Origin: Lingula anatina
Lineage: Eukaryota > Brachiopoda > Lingulata > Lingulida > Lingulidae
Direction of reading: 5' to 3'
Length of the DNA: 47,173 nt
Assembly: GCF_001039355.2 (NCBI RefSeq)
Contig: NW_019775036.1
Location: 1-47,173 of the forward strand
Of the stretch, positions 40,501-47,173 are shown one piece after another. The notes beneath the pieces were generated by a model. It saw only the letters and a list, made by a program, of their open reading frames with translations, did not search any database and was not told the DNA's origin. Position 1 is the first letter of the stretch. Each line of letters begins with the position of its first letter. The position numbers and the translations under genes are program-made.

Positions 40501-41463
40501 GTTGATAATCTAAGTGCCAAACTTTTAACGAGGTAAAGAGATTATTATTTGGCGTATTTCATAAAAGACATCCGTGTTTCATAGGTATGTAAGCTTACAA
40601 ATTAATAAACATATTAAATTGTTTGTATTCAACTGATAAAATACCTCAAGATAAATTTGCTGTCTATCCTCTTCATAAAAGAAACTTCTCTGTAGATGGA
40701 CCTTGCATAGGCCTCGGAGGTTGGTACCTTTAATGCCAGGTTGTCTTTAAACTAAACGTAAAATATTTCGGTTAGTGGAATGTCACATCCTTAAATAATA
40801 ATAGCAAAGATAAATTGGTCTCATTACTAAATCACTGTAAACATATTGTTCTTCTGCTACTGCTTAAAATATCTAAAAAATACATAATAACTGTCATGTC
40901 TGTGTGTACCAATGCTACTGTTATTGCTACTCCAGCTTTCCCAGCAACACTTTCGTTTGTTTATCACGATAAGTTCAATACCTTGTATACTGCACCGAAT
41001 CCTCCACCTCCCAAAATCGGAAGCATCGTGTCTTCCTTCCAAAAAAGAGCCCGAACCTTAAGCATTGAATAAAGGGAAATCGATAAAAAGTGCAAAACTC
41101 TAGACTTAAATTTGCTTTTATCTGAACATATCCTATATATATAAAATAATTGAAACTTCGCTCTTAGTTACCAAGACAAATTGAATCTTCTTGGCGAGTG
41201 AAATTATCAAAATTAGTAAAATAAAATGGCCTGATTACTTCTTAAACTAAACTTTAAAGACGCCCCATGGAATCTTATTTTGATTTATAAGAACAAAGCA
41301 ACAATGGTTGTAAAGGGGTTGATGCACAGATATATTGGTAGGCCTACCAACAGTTTTTCGATTTTTGTTCTGCCAAAAAGCAATATCTTACCTCGTTTTC
41401 GAGTCTGAATGTTTCTCTGTGAAAAATATACATGTAACTGTATTTCATGCCTAAAAAGGCCAT
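37502..41463 (-). CDS. Divergent compact protein kinase (10 exons, 332 aa)
   Basis: Exons (minus): 41392-41463, 40982-41056, 40645-40751, 40208-40309, 39895-40036, 39386-39564, 39046-39165, 38651-38698, 38440-38512, 37502-37582; 999 nt, all phases fit, stop TAG. Kinase landmarks: glycine loop GGGGFGAVYK (40-49), lysine in LALKVP (K57), helix C glutamate in YREVSFMKRI (E71), catalytic loop HFDIKTNNVL (D150, K152, N155), metal-binding DLG (168-170), TPE (197-199), DYYALGVLLFELMEGR (D211) and R271 in NVNQRIDN. All residues needed for catalysis are present, though HRD is HFD and DFG is DLG. The domain nearly fills the protein; only about 30 residues precede it. The late NVNQRIDNMTGLLSHRW resembles the AGC group's end, but no AGC hydrophobic tail follows. 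I cannot name the orthologue; substrate and location are unknown. Confidence 0.85.
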
Positions 41464-41586
41464 ATGTGACGCAACTATCATCGTATATATAGTCTATTTT
41501 ACTCGAAAGAAAATCGCCGTAATCACTTCGCTTGCGCGCAGCATATCTCCAGTAACTTTTATGTTACCTGGTAACGTCGGCACGGG

Positions 41587-41598
41587 CCAATGACGTCA
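41587..41598. promoter_or_regulatory. CCAAT box overlapping a full palindromic CRE (kinase promoter)
   Basis: CCAAT (41587-41591) runs into TGACGTCA (41591-41598), the consensus cAMP-response element, 124 bp upstream of the kinase start codon. The pairing and distance suit a proximal promoter. Binding by CREB/ATF factors is inferred from the motif only. Confidence 0.6.
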
Positions 41599-42476
41599 CA
41601 ATATGTTTTGCCTTTTAAGGGTATATTTATCACGTGAAATATGCATGCACCCTAAATGGGAAATGGGCGTTTTTTTCATGGAGACAGTTATATAAGGTTG
41701 AAAGTATATTGTTACTGCCCATAGTGACAAATGGTTTTAATAAACGCAATATTCTATACCGACTTGTAACTTGCTTGCTTACATTTCTTTCGATTTGAAG
41801 AAATATTGAAATTCTCTATTTTAAAAAGAAAAGTTTTTTTAAAAGACTCTACGTAACACAGACATAACGTAACACAGTAGGCTATAAATCCAGTTTTTTT
41901 TTTTTTTTTTTTTAGGACGGAATTGGTAGTGGTGTGAAAGTGTTTGGTGAATTTCACACGGATGGATTTTATAACCTGCAATTGCATTCATTTGAAATAT
42001 AACGATCGAAATAGAAGTTTCCAAAACGGGTAAAGCGCGAATGGCATCAAATCTCCCAACTGGCTGCCTTCGTGTGAATGTAAACGGTAATAAGTCATCT
42101 TCAGTCGAATTTTATATTTAAGCAGGAATTCTCTGCTACGAGTAAAAAGTGCCCAAAAATAGGCCCTGTGAGGCTGTGATTTTCAATGCCATCGACCTAC
42201 TTTCGATCTTACCTTTCGACTGTCTCGTCTATTTATGCCTCTCTTAACACAGTCATAGCTGATTATGGCGCGAGATCATCTTAGATGTGGTCTGTCAACC
42301 GAGTATGCGACAAAATTCTTACATGTCGAAAATATCCGAGTCCTGCATCGTGAATTTAGTGAGTTTATTGTTAATATATGAATTTATTTAATGCTTAATT
42401 CGAATTGTCCCGTCAACACAATGAATTTCAAAAAGTGCTTTTTTTCGTGGGGTAGGGGGAATAAATGAAAACGAAC

Positions 42477-42479
<3 letters not shown>

Positions 42480-42547
<68 letters not shown>
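42480..42547. repeat. (TA)n microsatellite
   Basis: A perfect TA tract of about 68 bp in intergenic DNA. The true length is uncertain. Confidence 0.95.
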
Positions 42548-42552
<5 letters not shown>

Positions 42553-43690
42553 CCCCTTCCCTAACATCAAGAGGTGTTGGGTTCTTACATCTACAGCGGG
42601 ACATATTCATGTAAGATAGTCGATTCTAGGGGCTCTAATCCGACTCGGGATTGTCTAGGTATCGGCTCGAGTTATGCCTGGAGAAAAAGTTACGCAACAC
42701 CGCAGTTTTATTTCCAAAACCAAAAATCATATTTATTACCTGGACATTGCCTAGTTTTGTGGAAGAAATCTACGTGACAGAAATTACCAAATTTTGAATT
42801 AAGTTTAAGTGAGAAGGGGCAACTGAAAATTAAATTTCGACTGATAATTAAACGAGCTGCGTGCATGCAACTCCTTTAAATCAATTTGCAAATCTGATTA
42901 TTATTTTTCCATCTGCACACGACTTCCGGTTTATTTTTAACAAATAGAAAAATTAGAGAATACAGTTTTATTCAACTATTATATACAGTAACATTCAATT
43001 TCAAAAGTACTTAAGTAATCATTAATGAATTATGTAAATGCAATGGATCAATAAATGGTAGTACCCGATGCCCTCGGGCCGTGGGGAAAAAACCATCTAA
43101 ACCCTTCGTGGGGAATGCCGGGAAAATGCCCACGCCCGAATACTAGAAACATGATAACTTCAGTTTTATTATTGGCATGGCGCCTTACAGTTCATAAATA
43201 TTGCCCCGTTTTATACAGCATGGTGCAACCGAATCGACTTTCTCGTGACTACAAACTATTCTCTATATGCACTATACTGGTACACAAGATGAAGCACAAT
43301 AATTTACCAAAGTACATGTAATTCCTACTGAAAGAGGTACAGAAGACAATTAAGACATTTACTAGAGTCTTAACACAATTAAACTGAGGCTTATTTCAAC
43401 TTCATCTAGCCTTGAAATCGCAACTACCTATAGAATACAAGTAAAGAAAAAAGCAAGCTTGCTTCGACATATTTCATATTTCACATAACACTGTATGACC
43501 GTCCATGCAAATTTCAATATGAATTTTTGGGTCCGGAGAAAAAAGGTGCATATATGATGAATTGGATATATTTGTCAACTATAACACTTGAGAAAATCAT
43601 AATATTAGTAATATTAGTGCGATCCTCAAACTTGAGAGATGACCGTGTGCACCCAGCCATCCCTCACGAGGAGCAGACTGTGTACAAAAA

Positions 43691-43731
43691 TATAATGAAA
43701 TATTTTTTCAAACGTAAAATATTTCATTATA
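43691..43731. repeat. Perfect hairpin, 16-bp arms, 9-nt loop
   Basis: TATAATGAAATATTTT (43691-43706) is followed after nine bases by its exact reverse complement (43716-43731). No U-tract or gene context indicates a function; it may be a repeat remnant. Confidence 0.8.
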
Positions 43732-45655
43732 GATTTTGCACAAGCTGTCAATGTAAAACCTCTTCATGTAAAATCATTTACATCAAGTCGGATTTTACAA
43801 AGATGTGAGGGTTAGTTGAGGTAAGTGTGCGGATTATGATCTTCTCAAACGCTATACTGACGAACAACTCCACATCATCAAAAGCACAAATTTGAAAGAT
43901 AACTACATCACTAAGATTGAAATAAAACACAGACGACCATAAGTGGTAGTAATACCAATGTTTTGCGAGCGAAAACATATCTGCATTTAGAATGTGGTTA
44001 AAGCAACTGGATATTCCGTTTTAAATTTTAATAATAATTGTAGAGGCAGACTTAGACGAAGAACCACAATTCATCTTATTCAATTGAACATTTATGGGAT
44101 TATGAATGATCATACTGAACTTCAGTTTTCTCTTAAGCTATTGGAATAAAATGTTTCACTGTCATAAGTGAAAAAATAAAACTTACTAAACGCAAGTACA
44201 CTCATATCTGTGACCCATGAAGCTCAAAAATTCTCAATATATAAAATACATGAGTACATTATTAGATAACATTCAGTATATTGCTCTTCATTACCATTCC
44301 ACATTCTCTTAAATTTTTTTTGCAGACAAGCTGTGTCCTTAAAAACCATGACTGCTAGGACGTTCGATCATCAATGAAAGTGGCTACAAGGGCTCGTTGC
44401 TAGCGCCAATAAGTGTTTCACATCTTGGACATTTTGGCTAGGATTGATGGTATCTGCGTTCGGCCATTATTTCTGGAAAACTGCCCTATCGTAGCCTACA
44501 AATGAAATGTAATGTTCACACAAAAGCATGAAAAGTAATTGAGAGCTTGCAGTAATTGCAACAAAAACATTTATGTCACTGGTATTTACACATCGTTATC
44601 TGTAGTAAGTATTTTGATGTTCCATAATGCTTTGGTTCTTTTAAAACACGATTATTTTATTTTATTTTATTTCTATAACACAACACAAAACAACATTATG
44701 ATTTAGGAGAGTGCTAATATTCTACAAAAAGAAAGTGACTAGTAAATAAGAGGGATAAAGGAAGGAATATGAAACGCCAAAACCCCTAACAATCTGAACA
44801 ATATAAACAGATGAAAATACATGCTCACATATACGATTGCCTCTTAGTACCACAAGGGCGAGGCTGAGGGTAGTAGCTTCTGGTATTCTAGACCAGTGAC
44901 AACGCCACGTGTGTCACATTGAAACTGATGAAGATCTGAAAGTTGGCCGATAGGATGTCAAAATATTTTGCTTGAGTGATTTTCTTTTGCAAAATTGTGA
45001 CAAATTAAAAGCTTTTGACCACTAAAATGAGTTTTTTCACGTTTTTTTTTTTTTTTTGCAAGTTTGTGACAAATTGAAAGGGCTTTTGGATTTTAAAACG
45101 TCTGCTATATGAATTTTCTTGAGTATGTTGTAAATAGAAAACAAAAATGTCTACATTTAGACAACTGTTTCAAAAGGGTCTAATTTAAAACAATTTTGTC
45201 TAAGGCGTTGCACAAAATGCCCAGTTTGTTGAATTTGTATTGACAAAAGATATGCAATATCTATAGAATAAATGATAATTAAGATCTTTTTTATTCTCTA
45301 CCCTGGCCTATAACTTACATTAAAGGGTCCTAAATTCCAATGATATAACAACTAGGCAAGGACTCTTGAAATTCCAAATGCTGATATCGCTTTCTCCATT
45401 TTAAACTTATGAAAATGGACCATCAGGCCAGGCGCTCACCAATGCTATCTGCCTCAACTTCAAAACAGAAATTTAGAAGACATTAGTTTCCCTATTTACC
45501 TCTTCTCCCTACCCAACCCACTAACCTCAATTTAATTTTTTTATTCCAGAAGTGGAAGTGAGCTGTATAATTAATGTGGCTAAGGGCTTTATCTCAAGAA
45601 TTTTGTAAGTTAAAAATGACTTTAGTGTATTATTCTCTGCAATAACATGAGTTAC

Positions 45656-45802
45656 CTTTTACGGCTTCCATAGAAGGTTTCCATTTCCGAGGAACACCAT
45701 ATGCTTCCGATGTTCCCCAATGCAGCCACCTTGTAAACAGACCATGGCTGGAATCTTCTTACGAAAAGTGGGAGCTCTATCTGGATTTGCCATAATCGAA
45801 TT
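45656..45802 (-). repeat. Exon-like repeat cassette, copy 1
   Basis: On the minus strand an acceptor-like ttctgtttacag precedes 147 bp beginning AATTCGATTATGG, which end at AAAAG/gtaac, a good donor. The block recurs at 46660-47058, where the start, the GGCTGCATTGG core and the end match. One frame (IRLWQIQIELPLFV...) is open throughout; another stops at the last codon. I do not recognise a protein family. It may be a duplicated exon of an unknown gene or part of a transposon. Confidence 0.5.
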
Positions 45803-46055
45803 CTGTAAACAGAAAGAAAAAATAGCATTAGTTTGTTTAATTCCCATAAACCGTGTATTTAAAGCAGTCTGCGTCATAAGCAGTTCAATTTAAATAGTCG
45901 TTAGTTTTATTAGAAGATCTAAATTGCAATCATTTGTTACAAGTAACGACTCATGACTGCTCCATTTTAATCCTTTTGGTTTAGAATTAAAGACTAACCT
46001 CAAAGGAACTTTCATGAAACCAATATCAGTGATTTTAACGAGTAGCAAAGAGTAC

Positions 46056-46223
46056 CTGTGCCACGATGACTTCAAACTGTTAGAAGTTAGCCTTCAAGTC
46101 ATCTTCTGTGCTCTTCCAAGGCAAACCCAGCACTATCAGGTCGCTGCACTTCTTGCTGTCCAGGCAGTCGCTTAATTTTCACGTTGCAATTTTCCAGGGT
46201 CTCAACTCCTTTTCTTTTATTCT
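46056..46223 (-). pseudogene. TARDBP: TDP-43 (TARDBP) exon fragment, frameshifted and with a stop
   Basis: The minus strand encodes NKRKGVETLENCNVKIKRL, then after a one-base shift [20 protein letters not shown] and LKANF, then a stop, then QFEVIVAQ. Human TDP-43 has DNKRK, [27 protein letters not shown] and FGEVLMVQ in this order, the linker and first half of RRM1. An acceptor (cattttag) and donor (CACAG/gtactc) are preserved at the ends, so it derives from an intron-bearing gene copy and not from a processed mRNA. The frameshift, the TAA stop and a lost glycine codon argue that it is inactive, unless they are assembly errors. No other TDP-43 exon was found in the window. Confidence 0.8.
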
Positions 46224-46659
46224 CTAAAATGGTAACTTTTTCCAATTATTATTAAGACCGTTTATTGAATTACCAACCCTTTGCTGTTTCAAGATGTCTA
46301 TTATTTTATGTGTAATCAATGACTGACACTTATTATAGTTCAGACAAGTAGATTTGTCAGAATGTTTAAATTGGTCATTTGACCATAAGATTTTTTAAGT
46401 TTTCAAAATAACTTTTGGTGTGATTTAATTTTTAATGTAACTGTTAAATCATAATTCTAAAAATGTCAAGGTCTTGTTAAAAAGTGCAATCCAGTCCAGT
46501 TTTATTTAAATTTGTATTCGGACCAGTGAATCCCAACTCAGACCAGTAGTTTTGGGGAAAGTTTAGGTCCGAATGGCCAGTAAGATGAATAGTTTATGGC
46601 AAAGACTGCAACTCAAAAAAACCTTTTTAGTCCAATTCTCTCCCAATCACCCGGTTTAC

Positions 46660-47058
46660 CTTTCAGGGTTTTCCATCTCAGTAAAACACCATATGCCTTG
46701 GACGCTTCTCCAATGCAGCCGACTCGTAGACGGACCATGGTAGGACTCGCTGGACGCTTCCCCAATGCAGCCACCTCGTAGACAGACCATGACAGGACTC
46801 GCTGGACGCTTCCCCAATGCAGCCACTTGGAAGACAGGCCATGGCAGGACTCGCTAGACGCTTCTCCAATGCAGTCACCTCGTAGACAGACCATGGCAGG
46901 ACTCGCTGGACGCTTCCCCAATGCAGCCACCTCGTAGACAGACCATGGCAGGACTCGCTGGCACCAAGGATTGATCGACGTAGCTGAAGTGTAGATGTGG
47001 CCCTCTTCTCCTTGCAGTTGTCAGTGGGAGCTCTATCGAGAATCGCCATAATCGAGTT
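46660..47058 (-). repeat. Exon-like repeat cassette, copy 2, with internal expansion
   Basis: This copy has the same acceptor-like start (ttctgtttacag) as copy 1, and the same end type (CTGAAAG/gtaaac). It is 399 bp because the GGCTGCATTGG core has been amplified into five tandem 52-bp units. A third cassette starts at the window edge. The minus-strand open frames here owe their length to the repeat and are not taken as genes. Confidence 0.5.
46701..46960. repeat. Five tandem copies of a 52-bp unit
   Basis: Units begin GACGCTTC at 46701, 46753, 46805, 46857 and 46909, exactly 52 bp apart, and contain CCAATGCAG and AGACAGACCATGGCAGGACT. Copies differ at a few positions. Because 52 is not a multiple of three, successive units would be read in different frames, which argues against a repeated protein motif. 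Copy 1 of the cassette (45656-45802) holds a single unit. Confidence 0.95.
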
Positions 47059-47127
47059 CTGTAAACAGAAAGAAAAACGGATTAATGACTTTTCCTACCT
47101 ATGTCAGCACTCTGCAGTCAAGCTTAC

Positions 47128-47173
47128 CTTTAAAGGTTTTCCATCTCAGTCACCACATGCCTTGAACGCTCCC
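47128..47173 (-). repeat. Exon-like repeat cassette, copy 3 (cut by window end)
   Basis: The donor-side end of the cassette (TTTAAAG/gtaagc on the minus strand, with GAGATGGAAAACC before it) appears 69 bp beyond copy 2's acceptor side. Only 46 bp are visible. It shows the cassette array continues past the window. Confidence 0.55.

Larger units (their letters stand above)
41600..45655. other. Intergenic, no gene recognised
   Basis: AT-rich sequence without recognisable coding exons. It contains a (TA)n tract, a perfect 16-bp hairpin at 43691-43731, and two imperfect copies about 64 bp apart of a block reading TTTTGCAA-TTGTGACAAATT (about 44987 and 45055). A TATA-like ttatataagg on the plus strand is at about 41688. 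None of these defines a gene. Confidence 0.45.

Noticed and set aside
42041-42087. Possible plus-strand first exon (MASNLPTGCLRVNVN followed by gtaata)
   Set aside because: Short, no downstream exon recognised and no family match; not enough to call a gene.
43055-43321. 88-codon plus-strand open frame
   Set aside because: No recognisable motif; the first part is a GC-rich low-complexity segment and the rest AT-rich non-coding in character.
46613-47049. Two overlapping minus-strand open frames over 100 codons
   Set aside because: They are kept open by the 52-bp tandem repeat in different frames and show no family features.

Overview
This window is animal nuclear DNA. It is AT-rich, its genes are cut into many short GT-AG exons, and the encoded proteins resemble human orthologues closely. 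It also has one assembly gap (531 N), one single N, and many (TA)n tracts and small inverted-repeat elements. I read it as an invertebrate metazoan but cannot name the species. Exons were assembled by hand from splice sites, frame continuity and family resemblance; every complete gene model below closes exactly in frame.

Layout. 1-1662: no gene recognised. 1663-8042 (-): RNF8, a DNA-damage E3 ubiquitin ligase (FHA, coiled coil, RING, acidic tail, zinc knuckle on a tiny last exon). 8616-10295 (+): FAU (ubiquitin-like protein fused to ribosomal protein eS30), head-to-head with RNF8. 10.4-14.2 kb: intergenic, with a large foldback repeat. 14174-24640 (-): TMEM87 family Golgi seven-helix protein, 22 coding exons plus one duplicated alternative exon. 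24923-30730 (+): ERLEC1, an ER lectin with two MRH domains, head-to-head with TMEM87 across 282 bp. 33438-35794 (-): PTGR2-like prostaglandin reductase, lacking its N-terminal exon, which probably lies in the gap at 36351-36881. 37502-41463 (-): a compact, divergent protein kinase of 332 residues. 41.6-47.2 kb: mostly non-coding, ending in a repeat-rich stretch with a broken TDP-43 (TARDBP) exon between exon-like repeat cassettes.

Main discovery: the TMEM87 gene has two 78-nt versions of one transmembrane exon (17732-17809 and 17483-17560). Both begin after ordinary U2-type acceptors, and both end at U12-type (minor spliceosome) ATATCCTT donors. Joining the two copies would pair a U12 donor with a U2 acceptor, so the architecture itself should enforce mutually exclusive splicing. 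The copies share 20 of 26 residues, with 11 of those 20 codons changed synonymously, which suggests an old duplication kept by selection. The downstream acceptor has a good U12 branch site, but the frame requires an unusual intron end (AA). A TTAA-flanked transposon-like element sits about 90 bp upstream of the alternative pair.

Functional grouping: TMEM87 (Golgi) and ERLEC1 (ER quality control) share a short divergent promoter, as do RNF8 and FAU. The other neighbours show no evident pathway link.
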